A stretch of DNA of 64,000 nt from assembly GCF_009727055.1 (NCBI RefSeq), contig NC_052355.1, forward strand, positions 2,677,526 to 2,741,525, given 5' to 3'. How positions within the stretch are numbered: position 1 is the stretch's first letter; every line of letters starts with the position of its first letter. Of the stretch, positions 23,814-35,700 are shown one piece after another. Below the pieces are notes generated by a model. It did no database searches. It had not been told where the DNA came from and saw only the letters and a program-made list of their open reading frames with translations. Source of the DNA: Benincasa hispida (taxonomy: Eukaryota > Streptophyta > Magnoliopsida > Cucurbitales > Cucurbitaceae). Both the position numbers and the translations under genes were made by a program.

Positions 23814-25455
23814 TCTACTTTTGATTTAGAATTTTTATAGGACCCGGAACTGAGGTTTTAAGTTAATTGAACTTTTATTTTACCAAAGTTATTTAAATTA
23901 TAAATTGGTTTGATTCTTTTTGTTTAAATGGTAAAGGATTTACTTCCAAATTTATGCATGCATTAGGTAAGAACCCTATTAATTTAACTATGCATAAAAC
24001 GAAGTAAAAAATAGTTTGGAGACTACTTTACCCATAATTTCTTATTTAAAGGGTCTTACTTCATGGGTAATCTAATTCATGTCTATCCAAGTTGTGGATC
24101 ACTTTTGAAACACCTTAAACATGTTGGATAACGAGCTAAAATCTTCCACCCTCCAAAATCATGATTAGAGAAATAATTAGGTCCATAATTGATTGGATAA
24201 TCAAGACCTTTCAAGAAAATCCCAAAACTGACACTAGATTTTAAGAAATCTATTTTGATTTTTTAAAATCTACTATAGAAATTTATGTATATGTTCCATA
24301 AAATCAATTCATCTTTTCTTTTAATTCATCTTGGCTCCTCTTATAAATAATAATAATAATAATAATAAAAGACCTAACCGACTGACCGAGTCAACCGATG
24401 GTCGGACGTATTCCAAACTCTTTTTTTTTTTATCGGTTTTCAATGCCAGTTTTCTTCCAAAATCGACACCGACCGATCGGTGTATACCCCTAATATTAAT
24501 TATAACATTGACTATTTCCGATACGTCACGTTAATAGGTTTCTGATTTTGCTTTAAGGTAAGTAAGTCTATGGAAATAACATATTAAAGGACATTCTTAT
24601 TCAAATCGACTTCATTTCGTTTAATTTCTACTTTGATTCTAGCACGTAATGGTTCTAGGTAAGTAGACTATGGATAAATTAAATACAAATTTTGATTCAA
24701 ATTCGAGAGTATTTTAAATTATAATGGACCAAACTTTATTATCCACATAGATAAGTTCGAACTCACCTTTTTGAACTGAAGCTTCTAGATGCATCTATCT
24801 TAGACATCCCTTTTAAATATTTTGAATTAATTAAAGTATTTTCTATTAAAAAAGTTACATATATAATATAGATATATATAACATGCATTGAATAGTTTAA
24901 TAAATAATGACAAACGTTTATCTTTACATGTTTTACTAATTCTTTGTACATAAAATGATTTTTTTTTTTTTTTAATTAAAGTCGAAGAGAATAAAGTGTC
25001 AAAAAAATTTGAGACAACAAAGATATTATCATTGACTAAAAGAACTACTCATCTTATACCGAGTACCGACGTAATATATTGCACATATTGCACATGAATC
25101 TATCTCATATAGAATGGTATTTTGATATATTTGTAAATAAATTATCTTTTTTTTTTTATATTTAAAAATAACTCAAAAATATATTTAAGATATTTTTTTA
25201 ATTAATCAAATTATTCAGTAAAAACATGTAAGTGGATTGTTTTTGTCGGTTTTGAATTCTAAAATCGAATTAAATATATATTTTAGTGAAATATTATTGA
25301 TTTATTCTAGTTAAAAAATGAATTGCATTGATTTTTGTAAATTAATATCAATTATGTTAAATGAATTAACTTTATTCAAATAAAAAATAATAAATGAATG
25401 GAGGAAAAGATAACACCCACCTTTTTGCAAGCACATGAAATCTATGGGAAAAGAG
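23783..25455. other. Intergenic with poly-T, AT-rich, simple repeats
   Basis: No gene is supported. A T run of about 32 lies at 23781-23812. 24345-24369 is a short AAT/TAA microsatellite. A segment with CCGACTGACCGAGTCAACCG and CGACCGATCGG (24375-24485) stands out as GC-richer but has no assigned identity. T runs occur at 24420-24431, 24960-24973 and 25147-25158. Confidence 0.5.
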
Positions 25456-25612
25456 ACTGTTTGGGGTGTTGAGATGATATACGATATAGGGATTTCTGAT
25501 GTCTGGAGAGTTTTCATGTCTGGAGTATTCTGATGTCTGTATTTGAGTGTGCAGAGTTGTTATGTCTGGAGAGTTCTAACCTAGAAATCTATTGCCAAAC
25601 AAGGGTGTCAGA
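25456..25612. mobile_element. Possible small MITE
   Basis: The ends read CTGTTTGGGG and, inverted, CCTTGTTTGG around a segment with four TGTCTGGAG-like words. The terminal repeat is only about ten imperfect bases and no target duplication was confirmed, so this is tentative. Confidence 0.25.
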
Positions 25613-26105
25613 AACTCATAAAGTTTAAGGAATAAAAAAAAGTCATAAACTTTGAGTTTTAATTTTTTTTGGCCCTAAGTTGTTTTCAAATATTTTAATC
25701 CTTTACATTTAGAAAATGATTCTAAATCTTCAAGCTATTTAAATTGATCAACGAAAAAAAACAAAAATGTTAAATTAAATTAGGGTTTTCTATACATATA
25801 GCCTAAATAAATATACATACATATACAATTTCAATCGAATGGGTCAAATAGGCTATTGTTTTACACAAAGTATATATATATATATATATCCCAATTTACT
25901 TTTTTACCTCTCAGCATGTAAGAGAAGTTTCTTGTGGTTATAAGCTTTCCAAAATAGTTTTCTTTTCAAAACCTATACAAATAAGGAAAATATATATATA
26001 AAAAAAAAGTCTAAAATTGTTGCCCCATAAATGAAAGTAAGAATCGATGAGAAACTTTGAAGGAGATAACGAGGTATATTTGATATATACACCACTTTAT
26101 GCTTA

Positions 26106-26386
26106 GGCCTCATTTGGTAACTTTTTTTTTTTTTTTTTAAATTAAGCCTATAGACACTACTTTCACCTCTAAATTTCTTCCTTTGTTATTAACTTTTCAT
26201 CAATGGTTTAAAAAATAAAAAAAACTAAAACAAATAACTTTCAAAAAGTTGTTTTTGTTTCTCGAATTTGGCTAAGAACTCAACCATTGTACTTAAAAAA
26301 GATTTAAATTATTGTAAGAATTGTTTATGAAATAGATTTAATTTTCAAAACCAAAACAAAAAATCAAATGATTACCAAACAAAGCC
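26106..26386. mobile_element. Tourist-like (PIF/Harbinger) MITE
   Basis: 281 bp, flanked by TTA on both sides (26103-26105 and 26387-26389), the target duplication typical of PIF/Harbinger. The terminal inverted repeats are GGCCTCATTTGGTAA and, on the other strand, GGCTTTGTTTGGTAA, matching at 12 of 15 positions. The interior is A/T-rich with a long T run and encodes nothing. Confidence 0.65.
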
Positions 26387-26613
26387 TTAAATTTTCTAGA
26401 AATAAATTAATGTATATCTGATAAGTGCATGAACAATACAATTTGAATAATATATTCGATGTATATTTACATTTACGAGCATATTTGTAAACAAACAAAA
26501 AAATAAACCATGATATATGGGATGCATATTTACACTTTAGTACATTACCAGTATATTTGACATATGTTTTAGATCTCAATAGATAGGTGCTCGATTTTCA
26601 ACTAGAAAACTAG

Positions 26614-27134
26614 AAAATAAATGAAATATTAATTTTAAACAAAGAAAGGAAGAGAGAATTAAAAAAAATATAATCTAATAATAATAATATTTAAAAAAAC
26701 TCTAAAAGAAAAAATAATTAGAAGAAATAGTGTATTTTTAAAAAATATTATTGTAATTAATCTAAGGGCCTCTTTGGAATGACTTAGAAAAAAAATTCAC
26801 CAAAGAGGTCGTCGGAAGTGGTGGCGATCGCTAGAGTTGGTTAACAGTGATCACCCATGGTGATATCCAGATGTTGGCAAATGAAATATTGATTTTAAAC
26901 AAAGAAGAGAAGAGAGAATTAAAAAAGATAATCTAATAATAATAATAATTAAAAAAAACTCCAAAATAAAAAATAATTAGAAGAAAGAGAAAGTGTATTT
27001 TAAAAATATTATTGTATTAAGAGCCTCCTTGGAATGACTTAGAAGAAAAATTCACCGGAGTGATCGCCGGAAGTGGTGGCGATCACCGGAGTTGGTCAAC
27101 GGTGATCACCCATGGTGGTATCTAGAAGTTGACT
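26614..27134 (+). repeat. Tandem direct duplication, two units of about 260 bp
   Basis: Unit one (26614-26880) and unit two (26881-27134) run in parallel. Both have AAATGAAATATT, AACAAAGAA, GAGAGAATTAAAAAA, an AAT microsatellite, TAATTAGAAGAAA, CTTTGGAATGACTT or CTTGGAATGACTT, then GGAAGTGGTGGCGATC and GATCACCCATGGTG. The second unit contains an inverted GGTGATCACC-type repeat. The GC-rich 3' end of each unit contrasts with the A/T body. No coding sequence. Confidence 0.75.
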
Positions 27135-28247
27135 TGTGAACTTTCTATATTAAATTAGAAGAAAAAAGGGAAAAAAAGAAAAGAAAAACCGGTGACCAAG
27201 AATAGTAAATACTATTCAAACTCATGAAAAAAACATGTTGCTTCCTGGATCCTTACCCAAATAAGGATTCGGCTTAGGATACCTAACTCATCCAATCCCA
27301 ACCCTTGAAACAAATGTCCGGTGAGGATTTTTTATACCCTTGTTTGGTCTAAGATTTCTAGTCTTTATATGAAAATATTGTATTCCCACGCAATTTCTTT
27401 TCTCATAGATTATTTTCCCACTTTAAAAAATGACAAGAAAAAAAAACTAGTTTAAAACATTTTTAAATTGGCCTTTTAAATTTTAGAAAAACATTAAAAA
27501 CTAAGCCCATTTTTTAAAAAGATTAATTTAGAAGACACATACGATGCACGTGACTTAAAATGTCTGTTGTCTATGACTTACTTTTCCTGACAATTTATTT
27601 TGATTGAATTTACTTACTATCGAGTTTAATTATTAAATGTTTATTATGAACTTGAGTAATTAGTAAATGTCTTGTTGTGTGTTAATTTATGATGTAAATA
27701 AAATTTGTTGGTTGCGGTAAAAAACTTTGAGACCTAATTTTTAACAAAGAAATAAGATTTTGAATACATATACTTATAATCTAAAGTTTAAAATATTTGA
27801 CTTGAAATTTAAACGTAAAGATTGATGGAAGCATTGTTTAGAACGACTAAAAAATTTGATTGGGGAATATTTGGTTCTTCCCCCTGTTTTGATGAAATTT
27901 CGAGATTTCGAGAAGAGAATATTCTGCTTCCCCATATTTTCATGAAATTTCGAAAAAATTTTGATTTTTTTTTTTTAAAAATTAACTATGTTAACCTAGT
28001 TCAAGTTTTTCAATTTTATGGACCTGGTTACACATAATTTTATAGTTTCTCATACCAATGTCATTGTCGGCTAAGAATTAAGTTACGGACTTGATAATCA
28101 TTTGGCAGTTACAGATCTGATGTTTTAAAACAATTTGACTGATACATATTTAAGATTTTAAAATCACTTGACAATTACAGATCTAAAATAAATTTAGATT
28201 TGAACCGTTTTTCCGAATTTCCATTTTAAATAGAGTATAAATCTTGG
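27135..28247. other. Intergenic, AT-rich
   Basis: No gene is supported. A small local duplication (CTTCCCC followed by TTTTGATGAAATTTCGA or TTTTCATGAAATTTCGA) lies at 27874-27958. The frame 27822-28037 covers it but has no recognisable product. Confidence 0.5.
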
Positions 28248-28643
28248 TATGTGACGGGGATTTTCTTCTTATCTATTTTCGTATCTTAGATTTCTTTGGC
28301 CAAGTTTTTCTTTTGATTCCATTCCTGATGAAGATTTCGAATGATTTGCTTTCAAATTGTAGAATTAGAGCATCGAACAAATAAATTGTTAGTTTTTGTC
28401 AAACTAGATAGTTAGTTATTGTGAAACTAGATATGTATTGTTGTGTCATGGAAACAACTACCTTAAAAGCAAATTCGGCACAACTTCGATACGAATCATT
28501 TATGTCGGTTGCTTTTCAAAGTTAATACAACACTCAATTTCAAACGTGCACTCATTAAGGAAAGGAATGGAATCAAAAGAAAATCTTACTTAAAAGAAAT
28601 CTAAGAGATGAAAATGTGAAAAGAAGAAAATCTCTATCACATA
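28248..28643. mobile_element. Foldback MITE with long terminal inverted repeats
   Basis: 396 bp. The left arm (28248-28330) and the right arm (28560-28643, inverted) match over about 80 bp. Both run TATGTGA, ATTTTCTTCTT, TCTTAGATTTCTTT and CTTTTGATTCCATTCCT in the same order, with scattered differences. The central 230 bp is unrelated and non-coding. Long imperfect arms suggest a Mutator-type or foldback non-autonomous element. I could not confirm a 9-bp target duplication. Confidence 0.65.
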
Positions 28644-29641
28644 GCTATAACAATATCTTAAACCACCATCAAAATCTACCTGCATTCACATAGAAATAAT
28701 GAATTTTGCACATTTTTATTTTACCAACAAGCTAGGTAATAAGCAAATAATGATATGCAGCCAAATTAAACTAAAAATAATAACAATAGTTTTCAACTTC
28801 CGGGAAATTAATGAATACTTTTTAACTTCATGAAAATTAATGACCAAATACAATATTTTTTAAAATGATCATTTATGCATGATTCATGAATAAACCTGGT
28901 CAAATATAACACAAGTAGCATCATTTCCAAGCTATGCTAACATGGTAATTAAATTTGCTCAAAATTGATCATTATAACATTTCATTTGAGTTATGAAAAG
29001 CAATACAATAATAATAATAATAATATTTTCTTATTGCACATGTCGTTTACTGCTCATGAATATCATGTTCAACGAAATAAGAAAATAATAATATCTTCAA
29101 TATATTTGAAATTTGAATTTAGATTCAAATTAAAATAAAAAATTTCATTTATTTTCTATTTAATTATTTGAGATCATTTTTTTTTTCAATTTATTATGTC
29201 AATATCTACTTTTCTTCTCAATTTGGAATGAAAAACCTTTCCTAATTTCTTGTCGTCCCTTAGCTCAAAAACAGAGAATCATAATATGATTTTTCAAAAA
29301 TTTCTTCCCAAGAACAAAATGAAAAATGAAATCAAGATTCAAAAGAGGTTTATCATCCCCTACAGAAACACTCAATATCTCCGAAGACGAGCTTCAAAAT
29401 TCCAAAGAAAAATTCAAATTTTCAAATTGAATTTACCAAGAATAAACTCATCGATTTCTATTAAGCAAAATAGAAAGTTCCCCACCAAATTAATGGAAGT
29501 TTCTTGCTATTATTAGAATTGAAATTGACATTCAAGAAATAAAAAAATAAATTAAAATAAGAGCCTCAGATTAGTGAAAAGACACTCACATACTCCACAT
29601 GCTAACAGGTTAAAATTTCTATTGAAGAAAACTCAGATTAG
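28644..29641. other. Intergenic, AT-rich
   Basis: No gene is supported. An AAT microsatellite lies at 29007-29025. The frame 29250-29516 is low-complexity K/R/I-rich and resembles nothing I know. TATA-like words are frequent but uninformative in this composition. Confidence 0.5.
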
Positions 29642-30230
29642 TCAAAGGGGCAACAAATTAAAGAAGAAATAAGTTGCATACTTTTGCCGAGCAGAGAAAA
29701 CAAAGACCAAGACCAAGACAACTCTTCCCGACAGACAAAATAAAGGCCAATGTTTTAGCAAACACAACTTTAGCTCATATATGTTTGGTTTTCTTATTTC
29801 TATGAAATATCTTCTCCCTAGTATAAACACGTATCCACTAATAGAGCGCACATTGTCATTATCTATTACCATGTTTGCATCACAATATCGCTATAAAAAT
29901 TATTGACATGTAAAGAAAAATCCATTGTACCTCTAAGGAACCTCAGTATGAAAGCCTATCGAATGGTCCTTATAAATATCATGTTTATATCTGCTTAATC
30001 TACTCATAACATATGCAATATCAGGTCGTTGTTCATCAGAAACATGATACTTCCTACAATCTTTGCATATTCAGATTGAGAGACATTATCTCCTTTATTT
30101 TTCTTAAGGCTCATTTAGCATCATATGGTGTTCCTATAGGAACATCATTGAAGGATTTCGAATACCCTGAAGCGGAACAATTGACTGTCGTTGTGTCCCA
30201 TATTCGTTTTATAGAACACAACATTTAGAG
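29642..30230 (-). pseudogene. Copia RT C-terminus and RNase H start, decayed
   Basis: Read leftward from 30230 the copia landmarks follow in order but in three frames: SQSEYAKIVGS with MFLMN (about 30030-30090), RPDIAYVMSRLSRY (about 29985-30026), then VRSISGYVFILGRRYF of the RNase H start (29810-29860). At least two single-base shifts and a stop in place of a conserved residue separate the pieces. Upstream it meets copia LTR sequence at about 30240, so the gag and RT N-terminus are gone. Confidence 0.8.
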
Positions 30231-30239
30231 TAACGAATG

Positions 30240-31390
30240 CCAAGATAAACTAATATTAATTAAGCATGCTTTTCTACTGTGATTTACAAAGATGAGAAAG
30301 GGATCGAGAGATTAACCCTTGAAGAATCAAAATCTTATGTTTTCTCTCCTCAGCACAAACACGAACAAAACTCTTCTCGATTTCCCAAACTCGGCAATAC
30401 CAACATAATGTATAATGAACCAAAATGACACCACCACAATTTCTTCCTTATTATTTTCATGGATGAGAATTGATAAAAAGTGTGTAGGCTTCGATATCTT
30501 AATTTTTGTGTAGGGGGATTTGTTTTTGAGAGGAGAGATTTCCACAAAGATTATACAGATAGTTTAATGAGGATGAAGATGAAGAATCATATTTCATAAA
30601 TCACTTCTGTGTTTTTCTTTAAATGAGATATCACTTGGTTTTTTAAACCAACCACTCTTCTCCATAACTCCTTCTATTAATTTGAATTCAAATTCAAAAT
30701 TTGAATTTAATATATATTATCTACTTTAATATATACACATACTAAACTATATGTTATATCACATATCACATATAACATAAAGTTTATAGTTTCTCATATT
30801 ACCTATAATATTAATATGAATTATATTCATATTAATTTTAACCTGTAGTTTTTATATGAATCACATTCATATAAATAATACTCAAATCGTAAAATATTTG
30901 TTTCTCTCATTAAAACTTTATATTATAATGAACATTATATTAACTATATCTTATATAATTAATTCATTTGAATTAATTTGAAAAATTCAAATTAATCTAA
31001 AATTAATTTGAGTCTCATTAATCCTTATTAAGCTAACACGGGGACCTTATAGACCTATAGATTAAAGCTCCAATGATACTTGATTAATTAGTTAAACTCT
31101 TTAATTAAATTAATTAACCTTTGTTAACTGTCTATCACTCTACTAAAGACTGAAAATTGTACTCTTCGCACTATAGATATATTTCTACGTCTATTGGATA
31201 TAATCAATCAACAATGCATTAACCATTCATAAGCTGCTCGTAAGTCTGTTGGGTGAAAATTACTATTTTACCCCTGTAGTTACATCTAACTCCTTAAGTA
31301 CCATTGATCCCTCTAATGAACAATTAGTTATAGTCCAACTAAAACCAAATCCATTTCGGGCTAGGAGAGGGTGTGACACCACATTTTTCA
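30240..31390 (-). repeat. Copia LTR fragment (family K)
   Basis: It shows the LTR landmarks in minus orientation: GCATGCTTTTCTACTGTGA and CCCTTGAAGAATC near the left, the AT-rich middle, then GACCTATAGATTAAAGCTCC, TTAGTTAAACTCTTTAATTA, ACTCCTTAAGTACCATTGATC and AGAGAGGGTGTGACACCACA-like wording on the right. The same order is found at 33979-36019. It stops near 31390 where a second LTR copy begins. Confidence 0.7.
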
Positions 31391-32773
31391 TGAAGTGATA
31401 AAATCTCGAGAAGAAGCGTGTGAATGTCTTGCATTTCAATTTTTTAGTTTAACGAAACAAAAGACAACAACAAGTATAATAAAACAGAGGACAAACATAT
31501 TTAGTTTAGCATGCTTTTGAAGATAATAGAAGAGAACGAAGAATAATTTCTTTTGTAGATTCCTTTAGCTTTCTTCTTCTATTGTTATCAACGATCTCAA
31601 ACTTCTCCAAGAACAAGGACACCACCAACAAAGCTACCTTGCTAATCTCTAGGATTCCAAAACAACTTGAAAGAGTGGTCTCCAAGAACTTTTTAGGAGG
31701 AAAATGGAAGAGAATTTCTAGAGAGAAGTTAGAGAGAAGGTGAAAGTTGGAGGCTAGGATTTTGTCTAGCAACTATGGGACCTTATGGACCTACAAATTA
31801 GAAGCTCCAATAATACGAGATTAATTGATTAAACTCTTTTAATTCAATTAATCAATATTCATTAACTACCAATCACTTCACTAAAGACCAATAGCTACAT
31901 TCTTCGCACTGTAGATATATTTTTGTGTCCATGGATATAACCAATCAATTGAGCAATGACCTTTCCAAATACTCATAACTACAACTGGGTCAAAATACCG
32001 TTTTACCCCAACAGTTAATCTAACTCCTTAAGTACCACTAATTTCTCTAATGAACAAATAGTTTATAGCCCAACTATAAACTAACTCCTCTCGGTCAGTG
32101 AGAAGTTGAGGCCTCATTGTTCAAGACTAGGAACCAAGGAATGGGAAACAATTTATTTACTTTCCCAATGAATGGGAAGGAGTAAATTTCTTCTTGTATA
32201 GTTGTGTTCCTAGCTCTCTAATCAGACAAATCCCAAAAAATGTAGGCTTATTGAGTCGGCTATCATGGCAACTCTCCCATACAGATAAGAGGACTTCCGC
32301 CATAAACAGGATTTCATAACTCACTTAGGATTAAAGTCAAGTCTCCCTGGTCATCGTAATGAATGTAAGTCTCTTCTAGTAACAGTGTTATATAGAGAGT
32401 TTATTCATTTCGTGGTCCAGTCTTATACATACTCTTTGCATAAAATACCCCCGCTTGCATCAGAACGATCATGATCAGATCATTTGTAGCACTTTACAAC
32501 AATTATAATATCTACAAAGCGGATCGTATTTGTGGTGTTACTAGGATAAAGCACCTAGCCTTATCTATATACTACAGATCGTTTAGGTCATCATTTAAAC
32601 ATGATACATCTATATGTCTCCACATACATGTTTAAGTTTCATCAGATAACTTTATTTCTTAGTTAACTAGATTGAATTAATACAATCTAAATATTAATAA
32701 AACACCTCTTATTTTATTGGATATGTAATTTTTCTTTACAAACAACAAAATACATGAGATTTAGTATATAAAC
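31391..32773 (-). repeat. Copia LTR (family K), 3' LTR of the pol remnant to its right
   Basis: A second copy of the same LTR family, in tandem with the first. On the minus strand it starts after the polypurine tract GGACAAGTGGGAGA (complement of about 32780-32793). It carries the ACTCCTTAAGTACCACTAAT, GAGTCGGCTATC and AAATACCCCCGCTTGCA phrases. The left edge, around GCATGCTTTTGAAGATAAT (31507), is not sharply defined. Confidence 0.7.
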
Positions 32774-32793
32774 TCCAAAAATCTCCCACTTGT

Positions 32794-35700
32794 CCTAAAA
32801 CAAGTTGGTTGTACAGTATTAAATACATTACAATGAAATGGACTATAAATAGTATCAAATACCATGAGTGGGATGTTCAGTATAAAATACAATACAATAA
32901 ACTAGGGCATACAGTATACCCAACAAAATTTTCCACTTGCCCTAGATTAGGTGACTCATATCTCATAGACCCAGACTGTCTAAGTGACCCTTAAATACTT
33001 TAGTTATGAGAACCTTTGTAAATAGATCACTAACGTTGTGCTCCAATGCAATCTGTGTGAAAGTCACATCTCCCCATTACACAATCTCCCTGACGAGATG
33101 ATACTTGTGCTTAATATATTTTCCTCTTTTATGACTCCTAGATTTCTTAGAATTTTCCCAGACACCACTATTATCACAATAAAATGTGATAGAACAAAGA
33201 CATATTTGGAACAACTTCCAAATCAGTAAGAAACTTCTTCAGCTAAATAGTCTCTTCAGCTACTTCATAAGCAATTACGTATTCAGCTTCCATAGCAGAG
33301 TTTACGATGCATCCTTGCTTGATGCTTTGCCAAACTGTAGTCCCTCAATGCAAAGTGAACAATGATCTTGATGTGGATTTTCCATAATTCTTATCAATTT
33401 AAAAATCAAAGTCAGAGTATCTTGTAAGGATCAAATCCTTAACCCCATACACGAGCATCTAGCCCCTTGTTCTCTGTAGATACTTGAGGATCATTTCGAC
33501 CATTGTTCAGTGATCTAATCCTGGATTAGATTGATATTTATTGACAATCCCTACTGCATAGCAAATGTCGTGTCTTGTACATAACATTTCTTACATAAGG
33601 CTTCCAACGGTCGATGCATAGGGAACCCGTCTCATTTCCTCAACCTCTTCAAGAGTCTTAGGACATTATTCTTTAGACAAAACAATTCCATGCTAGAAAA
33701 GTAATAAATCCTTCTTGAAATTCTGCATCGAATATCTGACAAGCATCTTGGATATACGATGTCTAAGACAAGGCCGACATTTTGTTCTTACGATCCCTGA
33801 TGATCTAGATCCCTAGAAAAAATTGCGTCTTAACGAAGTCTTTCATTTGGAACTACGCGACTAGCCCTTCCTTTACATCTGTCAGTAAGCGTACATCATT
33901 CCCAATGAGTAGGATATCACCCACATCCTATAGAAGGAAAGCTATTGAGTTGTTGATGATTTTCTTGAAGGCACAATGTGAAGGAACTCTATTTACAAAG
34001 AACCTTTGAGTGGAAGCGGATCGTCCAAATCCCATTGTGATGAACGCATACATTTACAGTCATATAAGAACAGATTATGCATAAAACTAAATTACAGCAT
34101 GCTTTCGAAATAAAAACAAAGGATCAAGAGACTATACCTTTGAAGAACCGTTCTTCAAGTAATCCCTCGATCTAACTCATTCACAAACGCGTTGAACAAG
34201 TCACGAACTCTCCTCGAACAGTAGCAAGTAAAAACTCGATCTTCGAACCTACTTGGACACTACCACTTAGTGTCCTTGGTATTCTCAGTGTGAGAATCCA
34301 GAAGTGGTAAGCTCTGGCTAATTTTGGTTATAGGAAAAGTTTGGAGTTGGAGGAGGAAGACGATCGAGTAGAAATAATGTAGTCGTGCAAACGACGAAGT
34401 CTATTGAATAGACAATGTTACCCGATTGTTTAGTCTCTCAAGTAATCATGTAGATACTCAATCGCTTACTCGATGGTGAATTCTGATCACATCTTTTGTT
34501 GAATAAATTAAAACCATTTTATCCAACTTTTGCCACAAAACTAAATAACTCCCCACAAAGGGTGGTTATAGAGAAAAAAGAGTTAATTATCAAATAATTA
34601 ATAAATCATAAATAAATATGATAACTAACTTATCATATTATATTTATAACCTATAGTTTTAATATTGCATCATATACAATATATATATAAACAATAGTTC
34701 TTTTTCTCTATTTTATGGCATTTAATATAAATCATATTTATATTAAATTTAATAACTATGAATCTTATTCATAGAAAATATATTTGAATCATATTCAAAT
34801 ATTTATTCCTCCAAACATACAATAATGTATCAAATACATTATATCAATCATATCATATATAAATGAATGAATTTAGTTATATCATATATAATTAAATTCT
34901 TTCTTATTAATTTGAACATTTAAAATTAACCCAAAAAATGATTCTAAACTTAAATCCATTGAGCTACCAAAGGGATCTTATGGATCTGTAGCTGGAAGCT
35001 CCAACCATAAGTGAATAACTAATTAAACTCTTTAATTACATTATTCACCATTCATTAACTGCCTGACACTTAACTAAAGACCGACAGCTGCACTCTTCAC
35101 ACTATAGATATATTTTTGTATCTATTGGATATAACCAATCAACAGTACGATGACACTTCACAAATTGCTCGTAAGTACAGATTGACCAAATTACTGTTTT
35201 GCCTCTATAGTTATATCTAACTCCTTAAGTACCACTGATCCCTCTAATGAATAATAGATTCTAGTCCCACTATGACTAAACCCCTCTCAGGCCAAGAGAG
35301 GGTGTGGCGCCACATTGTTCAAGACCTGGAATCAACCCTTAACGGAGCAATTTATCTACTTACCCCTACTTTGAGGAATGAGTGAATTCCATCTTGTGTA
35401 GTTGAGTTCTCAACTCTCCAATAAGACGAATCCCAAAATAGTAGGCTTGTTGAGTCGGCGATCTGGCCACTCTCACCCATGCAAATCAAAGGACTGTCTT
35501 CATAGGCAGGAGTTCACAACTCCTCAGGATTAAGGTCATGTTACCTATGGTAATCCTAGTGAAATGAAAGTCTCAATTATGAACGGCGTTATATAACAAG
35601 ACAAACATTTCGTGGTTCGGTCTTATACAAACTCCTTTGTATAAAATATCCCCGCTCGCATGTCTAATACATGAGTGATCGGGATTAGATAATTTATAGC

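Noticed and set aside
29250..29516. 88-codon plus-strand frame as a small gene
   Set aside because: Low-complexity Lys/Ile/Arg composition expected of AT-rich DNA, with no motif or promoter context.
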